The notes: generated by a model not told the origin, from the letters alone. Shown: positions 28,876 to 38,474, numbered from the stretch's first letter. The stretch is DNA of 64,000 nt from Janthinobacterium lividum (GCF_034424625.1 NZ_CP139976.1:62001-126000), one strand, 5' to 3'. Program-made: numbers and translations.

Positions 28876-29280
28876 TTAGTTCTTCAGTTCGTCCGGTACC
28901 TTGCCACCGTTTTCCGCCAGCTTGATCATCACCTGGCGGTGCAGCCAGATATTCATGCTGGCCGAATCATTGGTGTCACCCGTGAAATGCAGCTCTTGCG
29001 CCAGTTCCTTGCGCGAAGCCAGGCTGCTGTCGAGTTGAAGCAGTTTCATCAGGTCGACGATGGACGTGCGCCAATTGAGTTTTTCCGCGTTCTTGCTGGC
29101 CAGGTCGACCAGCACCACTTCCACGTCCACCACGGGCACGGCAGCCGCTGGTGCAGCAGGTGCAGGTGCGGCCGCCGGTGCTGCGGCAGGTGCTGTCGTG
29201 GCGGCGGCCGGCGTGGCTGCCGGGGCAGCGTCGGACGAATGGTGGAAGATCTTGTTGTAGATATTGCTGAAAATGCCCAT
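28876..29280 (-). CDS. DUF3597 family protein
   Basis: This 134-residue protein begins MGIFSNIYNKIFHH, has a long Ala/Pro linker (about residues 18-48) and a C-terminal helical domain with VDLMKLLQLDSSLASRKELAQELHFTG...MNIWLHRQVMIKLAENGG. This is the DUF3597 pattern; its helical domain resembles a small peptidoglycan-binding or LysM-adjacent fold, and the function is unknown. GAGGTG precedes the ATG. The frame is open far upstream, but that part overlaps the EAL-domain gene in another frame. Confidence 0.85.
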   Translation of the reverse strand: MGIFSNIYNKIFHHSSDAAPAATPAAATTAPAAAPAAAPAPAAPAAAVPVVDVEVVLVDLASKNAEKLNWRTSIVDLMKLLQLDSSLASRKELAQELHFTGDTNDSASMNIWLHRQVMIKLAENGGKVPDELKN

Positions 29281-29450
29281 GAGGTCACCTCGAGTTGAGT
29301 GAATGGAAGAAATATTGCCTGCGCACCCGGTGTAGGTACCGGTGACAGCAAAGCCGGGCGCAGGCGCCAGCCCGTCGAGTATAAGCCCGTTCAAGCCGGG
29401 AGCCCTGTCCCGCAGGCTTGCGTCAGATCTGGTGACATGCGACGCCTGTT

Positions 29451-32294
29451 TCAAGGGTGCAAGGGCCGCTGCGCGTGCAGCAGGGCATCGAACGCTTCGA
29501 TGGTCAGCGGCGGCGCAAACAGCTCGCCTTGCGCAAAATCGCAGCCGATCTCCAGCAGCAGCGCGCGCTGCTCTTCGGTCTCCACCCCTTCGGCAATGAC
29601 CTGCAAACCCAGCTTGTGGGCCATAGTGACGATGGCTTCGCACAGTACCAGTTCGCTGGCACCGGGCGCCAGCTTGCGCACCAGCACGCCATCGAGCTTC
29701 AGGTAATCGATGCCGCACTGCTGCAGCTGCGTCAGCGAGGCATGGCCGCTGCCGAAGTCGTCGAGGGCGATCTGCAGGCCCGCTTCGCGCAAGTGCTGCA
29801 GGCGTGGCGCCATGCTATTGCCGCTAGGTAAAAGTACATCTTCGCGCATGTCGAGCACGATAGCCGAGGCCGGCACATCGAGCGCCATCAGCTGGCGCAG
29901 CCAGGTGCCGGGCGCCTCCACTTCGCGCTGCAGCTCCAGCGGCGACTGGTTCAGGCACAGTTGCAGCCCCGGCAAACCGATGGCATGGCCCTGCGCGCGC
30001 CAGTGCAGCAGTTGCGCGGCCGCCGTGTGCAGCACCCAGTCGCCGATCTCCACGATCAGGCCGCTGCTTTCGGCCAGCGCCAGGAAATCCGGCGGGCAGA
30101 CCACACCCCGCTGCGGATGGTGCCAGCGCAGCAAGGCTTCCGCCTTGGCAAGCTTGCCGCTATGCAGCTCGACGATGGGCTGGTAATACAGCTGCATCTG
30201 CTGTTCGCGCAGGGCCGTGCGCAAATCCGCCCCCATGCGCATGCGGTTGACGGCCGCCACCTGCATGGCAGGCGTAAAGTAACTGTAGCGGTTGCGCCCC
30301 GCCCCTTTCGACACATACATGGCCTGGTCCGCCTGCTTGAGCAAATCCTCGATCGTGCCCGCGTCGTCCGGATACAGGGTGATGCCGATCGAGGCCGAGA
30401 CGAACGCCTGCTCCTGTCCCAGCAGAAACGGCGCCAGCAAGCCATCGAGTATCTGCCGCGCGATGCGGTCAACTTGCTGCAGATCATCAAGGTCGGACAG
30501 GATTACCGTGAATTCATCGCCACCCAGGCGCGCTACCGTGTCCGTCTCGCGCACGCCCACGCGGATGCGTCGCGCCGCCTCGATCAGCAAGATATCGCCC
30601 TGGTGGTGGCCCAGGGTGTCGTTGACTTCCTTGAAGTGGTCGAGGTCGATGAACAGGATGGCCACGCGGCTCGCATCGCGCCGCCCCTGGGCCAACGCCT
30701 GGCGCAGGCGCTCGTGGAACATGCGCCGGTTCGGCAATTGCGTCAGGGTATCGAAATTGGCTTGCTGCCAGATCAGCGCTTCCGTTTGCCGCTTGTCCGT
30801 CACGTCTTCCAGCATGCACAGGTGGTGCGGGCCACCGTGACGCGCCGTGGCGATGGCCGTCACGGAAGCGTCGACCCACACCACGCCGCCATCGGGCCGC
30901 ACGATGCGCTTGGCATGGCGAAAGCCCTGCAGGCTGCGCGCCAGCAACTGCGCCACCTGCTCTTGCTCGCCGGCCACATCGTCGGGATGGCTGATTTCCA
31001 TCCAGCTCGTTTGCTTCATGTGTTCCAGGCTGCGCCCGCTGATGGCCAGGTAGCGCGGATTGATGTCGAGAAACTGTCCGCTCACGGTATCGATCAGGGC
31101 GATGCCCATGGGCGCTTCCTCGAAGATGGTGCGAAAGCGCAATTCTCCCTGGCGGATGGTGTCCTCCGTGCGGCGGCGCTCGCGCGCCAGGTTGTTGAAG
31201 TGAAAGGCGGCCGACACGGCCAGCAAGCTGCCCGCCAGGCCCAGCGACAGGTACAGCCAGCCCAGGTCGGCGCCTGGCACGGCACGGTACAAAAACCCCT
31301 TGTAGACGCGGCTGTCCGTGGCATTGCGCGGCAGCACGCCCATGCTGGCATACGTGTCGGCGATGTGCTGCCAGCGCTGGGGATTCATGTAGCCGAGCTC
31401 CACCAGCACGGGCTGCAGCAGCAATTCCATCTGCTGCGCCTCGTACAGCAGGTGCGCGCGGTCGTGGCGCTGGCTGTACTTGGCAAGAATCACGCGCGCC
31501 ATTTCCTCGCGGTGCGCCATCGCATATTGCCAGCCGCGCAAGCTGGCCGCGCGGAACGCTTTGACACGCTCGGGATGGCGGCGCATTTCGTGCTCGCTGG
31601 TAAACAAGTTGTCGCCGTAGAAATCGATGCCGGCCGTGCGCGGCGTAAACTGGTAGTAGGAAAAGCCCGCCCGGTCCAGGTAATCCGGTTCGTTGGTGGA
31701 ATATGCGGCAATCGCATCGACCTTGCCATCGATCAAATCCTCGATACGGTAGCTGGGCGGCAAGTGGCGCATCTGCTGCGGCGCGACGCCCATTTTCGCC
31801 AGGAACAGCGACACTTCATCAGCCGCAAGCGCCACGTCGGCGGCCGTACCGATCATGACGGGCGCCCCCACCAGCTTGCGCACGTCGGGCGCGCCGCCAT
31901 GCTGGCGCATCAGCAGCACGCTGGGCGAATGCTGGAACACCACGGCCAGCACCACCACGGGCTTGCCCGCCAGCCGGCTGAGCAACAAGGTGCTGTTGCC
32001 CACGCCATACTCGGCCTGGCCCGTCAACACGGCCGCCTCGGCCAGCCGTCCACCACCTCCTTCGACCAGCTTCACCTCCAGCCCCGCCTCGCGGTAATAG
32101 CCTTGCTCGATGGCCGCATAATAGCCGGCAAACTGGAACTGGTGCGTGAAATTGAGTTGCAGGGTAACGGGTTCCAGCGCCCGGGCTGGTGTGGCCAGGC
32201 ACAGCAGCAGGAGGAAAAAGCCGCGCCAGCCGTGCGCCAGCCTGCCGGCGAGCGGCAAGACAAAGCGGAAAGCGTCGGGGGCTTTCATCGGCAT
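29451..32294 (-). CDS. NMT1-like periplasmic domain - PAS - GGDEF - EAL signalling protein
   Basis: This 947-residue protein has a signal anchor (about 13-40). An NMT1/THI5-like substrate-binding domain follows (41-335; LQLNFTHQFQFAGYYAAIEQGYY, as in pyrimidine or taurine binding proteins). Then come a transmembrane helix (about 345-365), a PAS/PAC domain (380-505), GGDEF at 591-595 and EAL at 719-721. The GGDEF motif is intact. In the EAL domain most catalytic residues are present, but the usual L-E-x-T-E metal ligand is D815 instead of Glu, so phosphodiesterase activity may be reduced. It probably senses a small molecule in the periplasm and adjusts c-di-GMP. Confidence 0.92.
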   Translation of the reverse strand: MPMKAPDAFRFVLPLAGRLAHGWRGFFLLLLCLATPARALEPVTLQLNFTHQFQFAGYYAAIEQGYYREAGLEVKLVEGGGGRLAEAAVLTGQAEYGVGNSTLLLSRLAGKPVVVLAVVFQHSPSVLLMRQHGGAPDVRKLVGAPVMIGTAADVALAADEVSLFLAKMGVAPQQMRHLPPSYRIEDLIDGKVDAIAAYSTNEPDYLDRAGFSYYQFTPRTAGIDFYGDNLFTSEHEMRRHPERVKAFRAASLRGWQYAMAHREEMARVILAKYSQRHDRAHLLYEAQQMELLLQPVLVELGYMNPQRWQHIADTYASMGVLPRNATDSRVYKGFLYRAVPGADLGWLYLSLGLAGSLLAVSAAFHFNNLARERRRTEDTIRQGELRFRTIFEEAPMGIALIDTVSGQFLDINPRYLAISGRSLEHMKQTSWMEISHPDDVAGEQEQVAQLLARSLQGFRHAKRIVRPDGGVVWVDASVTAIATARHGGPHHLCMLEDVTDKRQTEALIWQQANFDTLTQLPNRRMFHERLRQALAQGRRDASRVAILFIDLDHFKEVNDTLGHHQGDILLIEAARRIRVGVRETDTVARLGGDEFTVILSDLDDLQQVDRIARQILDGLLAPFLLGQEQAFVSASIGITLYPDDAGTIEDLLKQADQAMYVSKGAGRNRYSYFTPAMQVAAVNRMRMGADLRTALREQQMQLYYQPIVELHSGKLAKAEALLRWHHPQRGVVCPPDFLALAESSGLIVEIGDWVLHTAAAQLLHWRAQGHAIGLPGLQLCLNQSPLELQREVEAPGTWLRQLMALDVPASAIVLDMREDVLLPSGNSMAPRLQHLREAGLQIALDDFGSGHASLTQLQQCGIDYLKLDGVLVRKLAPGASELVLCEAIVTMAHKLGLQVIAEGVETEEQRALLLEIGCDFAQGELFAPPLTIEAFDALLHAQRPLHP

Positions 32295-32428
32295 GGCGGA
32301 ACACCACAGGAAGCTGCCGAGCTGGCAGGGGTAAGGCTATTGTAGCCGCCCCTTTTGCCGATGGATAATTATTTCAGTGAGGACAATAGCGTTGATGTTT
32401 TTGGCAAACAATTTCGCGTTTGTTTGCG

Positions 32429-32821
32429 CTAGAACACGACGCCGGCCACCAAAATCACGTTGGCGTACGGACTGCACTCGCCCGTACGCACGATGGCGCG
32501 CGCGCCCTTGCTCAATTGCTTGAACTCGTCGTGCGTCACCTGGCGCGCATCGGGCAAAGCCAGGGCCGCCACCTGCGCCGCCATGGCCGGATTATGCTGC
32601 GGCAACTCGCTGGCGAGCAAATGGTATTCCACCTGCATTTCGCTTAATACCGTGTTGACGGTATCGATGAAGCCGGGGATGCCGCGCGTCAGGGCCAGGT
32701 CGATCAGGGGCACGCCCGGCTGCGACGGCAGGCCCGCGTCGCCGATGACGAGCATGTCGCCATGGCCCAGCGAAGCGATCAGTTGCGACAGTGAAATATT
32801 AAGCAGCGGTGATTTTTTCAT
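32429..32821 (-). CDS. rbsD: D-ribose pyranase
   Basis: This 130-residue protein matches RbsD/FucU: start KKSPLLNISLSQLIASLGHGDMLVIGDAGLP with the catalytic His in GHGD, and end RTGECSPYANVILVAGVVF. It converts beta-D-ribopyranose to the furanose form that ribokinase uses. It is the last gene of the rbs operon, 13 bp after rbsK. The start at 32821 was chosen by homology, since the upstream frame overlaps rbsK. Confidence 0.96.
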   Translation of the reverse strand: MKKSPLLNISLSQLIASLGHGDMLVIGDAGLPSQPGVPLIDLALTRGIPGFIDTVNTVLSEMQVEYHLLASELPQHNPAMAAQVAALALPDARQVTHDEFKQLSKGARAIVRTGECSPYANVILVAGVVF

Positions 32822-32834
32822 GGGCGTGGTGTCG

Positions 32835-33743
32835 TTAGAACAGCTCGTGCAAGTGGGGGATCGACGTTTGCGCGCCGGGCTTGGTGACGCTCCAGGCGGC
32901 CGCGCGCTGGCCTTGCTGGATCGCTTCCGCCTCATCCATGCCGGACGCCAGGCCTGCCACAAAACCACCGATGAAGGTGTCGCCGGCAGCCGTCGTGTCG
33001 ACGGCTTTCACCACTTCGGCGGGGAACGTGAAATCGCCGCCATACAGGGCCGCGTGCACGCCCTTGGAACCGAGGGTGATGATGACGTTGTCGCTGCCCA
33101 GCTTTTGCAGCGCCGCGGCCAGCGCCTTGGCATCCGCGCCTTCCGGGCTGACGCCGGCCAGCATGGCCGCTTCGATTTCATTCGGGATCAGGTAGTCGAC
33201 CAGTTCCAGCACGCCTTCCGGCAGGCTGGCGGCCGGGGCCGGGTTCAGCACCACGGTCTTGCCCAGCGAACGGGCCAGCTTGATCGCGTGCACGACGGTG
33301 GCCATCGGCGTTTCCAGCTGCAGCACGACAATATCCGCCTGTTCGATCAAGCCTTGCGCCGCGTCGATGTGCGCAGGGCTGAGCAGATCGTTGGCGCCGC
33401 CAGCGATCACGATGCTGTTCTGGCCGTTGTCGTCCACCAGGATGGAAGCGATGCCGGACGCCACGCCCGGCAAGGTGGTGATGTGGCTATCGATGATGCC
33501 GTCGCCCACCAGCGCCGCGCGCAGGGTGGTACCGAACGCGTCGTCGCCCACGCAAGCGACCATGGCCACTTGCTGGGCGCCCGCCACTTTGCCGCTCAGG
33601 CGGGCGCAGGCGACGGCCTGGTTGGCGCCCTTGCCGCCAGGAATGGTGCGAAAAGCGCCGCCCGTCAGGGTTTCGCCGGGGAGGGGCATGCGCGGCACGC
33701 GCAAGACCAGGTCCATATTGATGCTGCCGATAACCACGATCAT
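32835..33743 (-). CDS. rbsK: Ribokinase
   Basis: This 302-residue PfkB-family kinase has the N-terminal GGKGANQAVACARLSG motif and the C-terminal active site DTTAAGDTFIGGFVAGLA with the catalytic aspartate. It phosphorylates D-ribose to ribose-5-phosphate. Its start overlaps the rbsR stop by 4 bp. Confidence 0.97.
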   Translation of the reverse strand: MIVVIGSINMDLVLRVPRMPLPGETLTGGAFRTIPGGKGANQAVACARLSGKVAGAQQVAMVACVGDDAFGTTLRAALVGDGIIDSHITTLPGVASGIASILVDDNGQNSIVIAGGANDLLSPAHIDAAQGLIEQADIVVLQLETPMATVVHAIKLARSLGKTVVLNPAPAASLPEGVLELVDYLIPNEIEAAMLAGVSPEGADAKALAAALQKLGSDNVIITLGSKGVHAALYGGDFTFPAEVVKAVDTTAAGDTFIGGFVAGLASGMDEAEAIQQGQRAAAWSVTKPGAQTSIPHLHELF

Positions 33744-34798
33744 GATGTCATTCCCATCAGTTCAGTTGCAGGTGAAGAAGTAGGTGCGGAAGAAGTTACA
33801 GCGGCAGCCACGCTGGAGCCGCGCACGTGCAGTTCCGGCGCAATGCTGCGCTGCTGGCGCGGCAAGGCGGGATCGGCGATGCGCGCCAGCAGGCAGGCGG
33901 CCGTGATGCGGCCCAGTTCGCGCGTATTTTGCGCCACGCTGGTCAAGGCCGGATGCACGAAGCTGGCCAGGTCGATATCGTCGAAGCCGACGACGGCCAA
34001 GTCCACGGGCACGGCAATCCCGCGCTCGGCGGCGGCGCGCAAGGCGCCAAAGGCCATCAAATCATTGCAGCAGAACAAGGCGTCGGGGCGCTGGCCTGGC
34101 GGCAGCGCCAGCAAGTCCAGCGCGGCCGCATAGCCGCCCGCACTCGTAAAATCGCCATGGCGGCACAGCGTATCGGCCAGAGCCACGCCCGCCTCCGCCA
34201 TGGCGCTGCGCACGCCGGCTATGCGGTCATTCGAGATGCTCACTTCGCGGGGACCGGCGATGCAGGCGAGGCGCCGGCGTCCCAGGCCCAGCAGATGGCG
34301 CGCGGCAAGGGCACCGCCGGCGCGGTTGTCGACGGCCACGGCATCGATGGACAGGTCGCTGGGCGCGCGGTCGAGCAGCACGGCCGGTACCTTCATCTTG
34401 CGCAGCAATTCGCCATCGCTGTCGGCCAGCGCGGACAGAATCAGGCCGTCGCAGCGCTTGGTCAGCAGCACGTTCAGATAGTCGCGCTGCTTGACGGGGT
34501 CGTCATCGGAATTGCACAGGATCACGCTGTAGCCGGCCGCGTAGCAACTGTCCTCGATGCCGCGCGCCACTTCCGAGAAATACGGGTTCGTATTATTCGG
34601 AATGATCAGGCCGATAGTGCCCGTGCTGCGGCTGCGCAAGGAACGCGCCAGCGCGCTGGGCACGTAATGCAATTGCTCCGCCGCCGCCAGCACGGCGCGG
34701 CGCGCCTCGTCGCTGACTGGGCGGGTATTGTTGAGGACGTGCGAGACGGTGGTAAACGACACCCCCGCCGCCTGCGCCACTTGTTTGATGGTTGCCAT
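33740..34798 (-). CDS. rbsR: LacI-family repressor of the ribose operon
   Basis: This 352-residue protein has an N-terminal LacI helix-turn-helix (TIKQVAQAAGVSFTTVSHVLNNTRPVSDEARRAV, residues 3-37) and hinge helix (PSALARSL). A periplasmic-binding-protein-like ribose domain follows. It is located inside the rbs operon and probably represses it from the palindrome at 38457-38474, being released by ribose. Confidence 0.92.
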   Translation of the reverse strand: MATIKQVAQAAGVSFTTVSHVLNNTRPVSDEARRAVLAAAEQLHYVPSALARSLRSRSTGTIGLIIPNNTNPYFSEVARGIEDSCYAAGYSVILCNSDDDPVKQRDYLNVLLTKRCDGLILSALADSDGELLRKMKVPAVLLDRAPSDLSIDAVAVDNRAGGALAARHLLGLGRRRLACIAGPREVSISNDRIAGVRSAMAEAGVALADTLCRHGDFTSAGGYAAALDLLALPPGQRPDALFCCNDLMAFGALRAAAERGIAVPVDLAVVGFDDIDLASFVHPALTSVAQNTRELGRITAACLLARIADPALPRQQRSIAPELHVRGSSVAAAVTSSAPTSSPATELMGMTS

Positions 34799-34812
34799 GG
34801 GCGATGTGGCGC

Positions 34813-35784
34813 TTAGGCGCGTTCGCCGCGGCGGCGGTAGGTGTCGAGCACCACGGCGGCGACGATCACCAGGCCCGTGACGATGCGTTTCACGGGTTCG
34901 GACACGCCCACTTGCGCCAGGCCCGCTTCCAGCACGGAAATGATCAGCACGCCGATAAAGGTGCTGATGACGGAACCGCGCCCACCCATCAGGCTCGTGC
35001 CGCCGATCACGACGGCGGCGATCACTTGCAATTCCATGCCCACGCCGCCGTTCGGGTCGGCCGCTTCCAGGCGCGACACCTGGAACAGCGCGCCCACGCC
35101 GGCCAGAAAGCCCATCAAGGCAAACACCAGTACTTTCGACGGTTTTGTATTGATGCCGGACAAACGCACGGCTTCTTCATTCGTGCCGATGCCGATCCAG
35201 TGGCGTCCCAGCACCGTGCGCGTGAGTACCAGGTGGCCGATGACAACGATGGCGATCGAGGCGATGAAAGCGGGCGACAGGCCGAACGCGATCGGCGAGC
35301 TGATGCCGTCAACGGCGCTGCCGATGTATTCCGTGCGCGAGTTCGTCACTTGATACGCGAGGCCCCGCGCCATTTCCAGCACGCCCAGCGAGACGATGAA
35401 CGAGGGAATGCGCCAGCCGACGGAAATCAGGCCCGTGGTGGCGCCGCACAGGGCGGCAACGAACATGCCCAGCAGGGCCGCGCTCCACACGGGCCAGCCC
35501 CAATGCACGACGGCCAGCGACAGCACGGAAGCGGCCAGCGCCATCACGGAACCGACCGATAAATCGATGCCGCCGATGATCAGCACGAACGTCATGCCGA
35601 CGGCCATCACCACCAGGGTGGGGATGTTGTTCGACAGGGTGCTCAAGGTCGCCAGGGTAAAGAAGTTTTCGCTGGCAAACGAGAACAGCACGCACATGGC
35701 GACCAGGGCACCGATCAGGCCCGCATAGTTTTTCAGGTCGGCCAGGCTGCGCTGCAGATACGAAGGAGAGGAATTGGTGGTCAT
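34813..35784 (-). CDS. rbsC: Ribose ABC transporter permease
   Basis: This 323-residue membrane protein has about 8-10 helices and the BPD_transp_2 family pattern (VLIIGGIDLSVGSVMALAASV and GGTSLMGGRGSVISTFIG). It forms the homodimeric membrane channel for RbsA and RbsB. GGAAAG precedes the ATG. It lies 17 bp after rbsA and 14 bp before rbsR. Confidence 0.97.
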   Translation of the reverse strand: MTTNSSPSYLQRSLADLKNYAGLIGALVAMCVLFSFASENFFTLATLSTLSNNIPTLVVMAVGMTFVLIIGGIDLSVGSVMALAASVLSLAVVHWGWPVWSAALLGMFVAALCGATTGLISVGWRIPSFIVSLGVLEMARGLAYQVTNSRTEYIGSAVDGISSPIAFGLSPAFIASIAIVVIGHLVLTRTVLGRHWIGIGTNEEAVRLSGINTKPSKVLVFALMGFLAGVGALFQVSRLEAADPNGGVGMELQVIAAVVIGGTSLMGGRGSVISTFIGVLIISVLEAGLAQVGVSEPVKRIVTGLVIVAAVVLDTYRRRGERA

Positions 35785-35801
35785 GGGAATCTTTCCGGCG
35801 A

Positions 35802-37352
35802 TCAGGCCGCAGCTGGAGTGGAAGTGGGGGTCAAATAGCCGGAGAAGGCGGCTGACAGCAGGGCGTCCTGGCTCCAGGCGCCGCGCTCGAAGGTGTCGAC
35901 GATGCTGCCCGCGCTCATGACGGCGATGCGGTCGCAGATCAGCATCAGTTCGCGCAAGTCGCTCGAGACGATGACGAGGCCCTTGCCCTGGCGCGCCTGT
36001 TCGGCCAGCACCTGATAAATATCAAACTTGGCGCCGATATCGATGCCGCGCGTGGGCTCGTCGAACAGCATCACGGGGCAGTCGCGGTACAGCCAACGGG
36101 CGATCACCACCTTTTGCTGGTTGCCGCCGGACAGCTCGGCCACCGTTTGCGCGCTGTTGCGCGAGCGGATACCCAGGCGTTGGATATAGTCGTCGGCCAC
36201 CGATGCTTCGGCCGTATCGTTGAGCCAGCCGGCGCCGCTGACGGTATCGAGCGAGGCCAGGGTCGTGTTGACGGCAATCGACTGGCGCAGCAACAAGCCT
36301 TGTCCCTTGCGGTCTTCCGTGATCATGGCGATGCCGGCTTTCACTGCGGCCTGCGGCGAGTGCAAGGCGGCGGGCGTTGCGCTGTCGCCCAGATACACGT
36401 CGCCGGCGTCGGCGCGGTCGGCGCCAAAGATCAAGCGCAGCAATTCCGTGCGGCCCGAGCCGATCAGGCCGGCGATGCCAAGGATTTCGCCGGCGCGCAA
36501 GTCAAACGAGGTCGGATTGACCACCTTGCCGCGCGCCAGGCCGCGCACGCGCAGCAGCGGCGCGCCGATGGTGCGGCCGCTCAAGTCGACGGCATCGTCG
36601 GCCGAGCGGCCCACCATCAGGCTGACCAGGTCGGCGGCGGAGTGGCCCGCGATATCGTCGTCGCACACGAGCTGGCCGTCGCGCAGCACGGCGATGCGGT
36701 CGGCCACGCGCTTGAGTTCTTCCAGGCGGTGGGAAATATAGATGATGCACACGCCTTCGGCCTTCAGGCGCTCGATTTGCAGGAACAGCAATTCCACTTC
36801 GCGGTGCGTCAGCATGGCCGTCGGCTCATCGAGCACCAGCAGGCGGCAGGCGCCGATCAGATTGCGCGCGATTTCGATCATCTGCTGGTGGCCGATGCCC
36901 AGTTCGCCGACCAAAGTCCACGGATCGAGGCCGCCCAGGCCCACTTTTTCCATCTGTTCGCGCGCGTCGCGTTCGAGGCGCGCACGGTCGATGAAGCCGA
37001 AACGCTGCGGCAGATTTTTCAGGTACAGGTTTTCCGCGATCGACAGGGTGGGAATCAGATTGAGTTCCTGCATCACCATGCGAATGCCCAGCGCTTCGGC
37101 GGCGCCGCGCGAGGCGGGCTGGTAGGGCTTGCCGTCGAGCAACATCGTGCCCGTGGTGGCTTGCTCCAGGCCGCAGATGATCTTCGACAGCGTGCTCTTG
37201 CCCGCGCCATTTTCACCCGTCAGCGCCAGCACCTGGCCAGGGGCAAAGCGCAGGCCCACGCCACCGAGGACGGGGCCGACATAGGACTTGCCGATGTTGT
37301 CGAGCGTTAACAGGGGAATGGCGGCTGGCGCCGGGGGAATGTCGGTGGGCAT
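35802..37352 (-). CDS. rbsA: Ribose ABC transporter ATP-binding protein (two ABC domains)
   Basis: This 516-residue protein has two fused ABC modules. The first has Walker A GENGAGKSTL and Walker B LLVLDEPTAML. The second has the degenerate P-loop GLIGSGRTELLRLIFG usual for this family, with signature ELSGGNQQKVVIARWL. It energises ribose import with RbsB and RbsC. CGGAG precedes the start. It is second in the operon, after a hairpin that follows rbsB. Confidence 0.97.
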   Translation of the reverse strand: MPTDIPPAPAAIPLLTLDNIGKSYVGPVLGGVGLRFAPGQVLALTGENGAGKSTLSKIICGLEQATTGTMLLDGKPYQPASRGAAEALGIRMVMQELNLIPTLSIAENLYLKNLPQRFGFIDRARLERDAREQMEKVGLGGLDPWTLVGELGIGHQQMIEIARNLIGACRLLVLDEPTAMLTHREVELLFLQIERLKAEGVCIIYISHRLEELKRVADRIAVLRDGQLVCDDDIAGHSAADLVSLMVGRSADDAVDLSGRTIGAPLLRVRGLARGKVVNPTSFDLRAGEILGIAGLIGSGRTELLRLIFGADRADAGDVYLGDSATPAALHSPQAAVKAGIAMITEDRKGQGLLLRQSIAVNTTLASLDTVSGAGWLNDTAEASVADDYIQRLGIRSRNSAQTVAELSGGNQQKVVIARWLYRDCPVMLFDEPTRGIDIGAKFDIYQVLAEQARQGKGLVIVSSDLRELMLICDRIAVMSAGSIVDTFERGAWSQDALLSAAFSGYLTPTSTPAAA

Positions 37353-37377
37353 GATAAAACTCCGCGGTAGTGGCGGC

Positions 37378-37421
37378 GGGGCCGGCGCCGCCTACTCGGT
37401 GAGTACGCAGGCGCCGACCCC
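37378..37421 (-). promoter_or_regulatory. Hairpin between rbsB and rbsA
   Basis: GGGGCCGGCGCC (37378-37389) pairs with GGCGCCGACCCC (37410-37421) with one mismatch, and an inner TACTC/GAGTA stem. On the minus strand there is no T-run. It probably protects the rbsB mRNA so that the binding protein is made in excess over the transporter. Confidence 0.75.
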
Positions 37422-37436
37422 GGCGGGATCAAACGA

Positions 37437-38396
37437 TCAGGACTTGGCGCCCTTGGCGACCAGTTCGACCTTGGTTTCGATGACGCCACCAAGCTCGGCC
37501 TGTTTCTTCTTCTGCGCCAGGGCTTTCAGCACGGTCTCGATGCCGAACACGGCTTGCTGCGAACCGAACTGGTCGGCGGTAGCCAGCACGCGGCCATCGG
37601 CCAGCATCGGCTTGATGGCGTTGATGTTGTCGTAGCCGACGACGAGCACTTTGCCCGTCTTGCCGGCCGCCTTGATGGCGGAAATGGCGCCGATGGCCAT
37701 GTTGTCGTTACCGCACAGCAAAGCCTTGATATTCGGATTGGCGTTCAGCATGGCGGCCGCCACCGTATTGGCTGGGGCGATTTCCCACTGGCCCGACTGC
37801 ACGCTGACAACTTTTGCGCCGGCCGCCGTCATGGCGTCCTGGAAGCCCAGGGTGCGCTGCTGCGCATTGTAGGTGGTGGACACGCCTTCGATGATGCCGA
37901 CGGGGTCGCCCTTCTTGATCTGCTGGGCCAGGTAATCGCCGACCACCTTGGCGCCCTTGCGGTTGTCCGGGCCGACGAATGGCACGGAAATGCCCTTCTC
38001 TTTCAGGGCGCCCGCGTCGAGCTTGTTGTCGATATTGACGACGATGATGCCCGCGTCGATGGCTTTCTTCAGCACCGGCACCAGCGCTTTCGAGTCGGCC
38101 GGGGCGATCACCAGCGCGTTGACGCGCGAAACGATCATTTGCTCGACCAGCTTGATCTGGCTCGACGTATCCGTTTCATCCTTGATGCCGTTCGACAGCA
38201 AGTCGTACTTGGCGGCATTGGCCTTCTGATGCGCCTTGGCGCCATTTTCCATGGTCAGGAAAAATTCATTGGCGAGCGACTTCATCACCAATGCCACCTT
38301 TGGTTTGGCTGGCGTCTGCGCCATCGCCGGCACGGCGGGCAAGGCACACACGAGGACAGCGGCGGCAATCATTTTCAGGCGAATACGGGATGTCAT
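37437..38396 (-). CDS. rbsB: Ribose-binding periplasmic protein
   Basis: This 319-residue protein has a signal peptide (basic start, hydrophobic IAAAVLVCALPAVPAMA) and the type-1 periplasmic binding fold (VALVMKSLANEFFLTMENGAKAHQ..., then ALLCGNDNMAIGAISAIKAAGKTGKVLVVGYDNI). It delivers ribose to RbsCA. First gene of the operon; CTGGAG precedes the ATG and a LacI-type operator lies about 60 bp upstream. Confidence 0.96.
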   Translation of the reverse strand: MTSRIRLKMIAAAVLVCALPAVPAMAQTPAKPKVALVMKSLANEFFLTMENGAKAHQKANAAKYDLLSNGIKDETDTSSQIKLVEQMIVSRVNALVIAPADSKALVPVLKKAIDAGIIVVNIDNKLDAGALKEKGISVPFVGPDNRKGAKVVGDYLAQQIKKGDPVGIIEGVSTTYNAQQRTLGFQDAMTAAGAKVVSVQSGQWEIAPANTVAAAMLNANPNIKALLCGNDNMAIGAISAIKAAGKTGKVLVVGYDNINAIKPMLADGRVLATADQFGSQQAVFGIETVLKALAQKKKQAELGGVIETKVELVAKGAKS

Positions 38397-38456
38397 GAGC
38401 GTCTCCAGAGTTGTTGGTCAAGCACGTGTACTGCATGCTTTTTAGGAAATTCGTTG

Positions 38457-38474
38457 CGCGCAAACGTTTGCGCG
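38457..38474. promoter_or_regulatory. RbsR (LacI-type) operator upstream of rbsB
   Basis: CGCGCAAACGTTTGCGCG is a perfect 18-bp palindrome with the central AAACGTTT core typical of RbsR/LacI-family operators. It lies 60 bp upstream of rbsB, just past a candidate promoter (TTGCAC, 18-bp spacer, CACTAT on the minus strand), where binding would block transcription. Confidence 0.85.

Noticed and set aside
29961..32345. Long antisense ORF (about 794 codons) opposite the PAS-GGDEF-EAL gene
   Set aside because: It is a codon-shadow typical of high-GC DNA, rich in His, Gln and Arg, with no domain; the opposite strand has a clear gene.
32403..32426. Inverted repeat GCAAACAA...TTGTTTGC just after rbsD
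   Set aside because: It could be a terminator, but no T-run follows on the minus strand and the stem is AT-rich; evidence is too weak to call.
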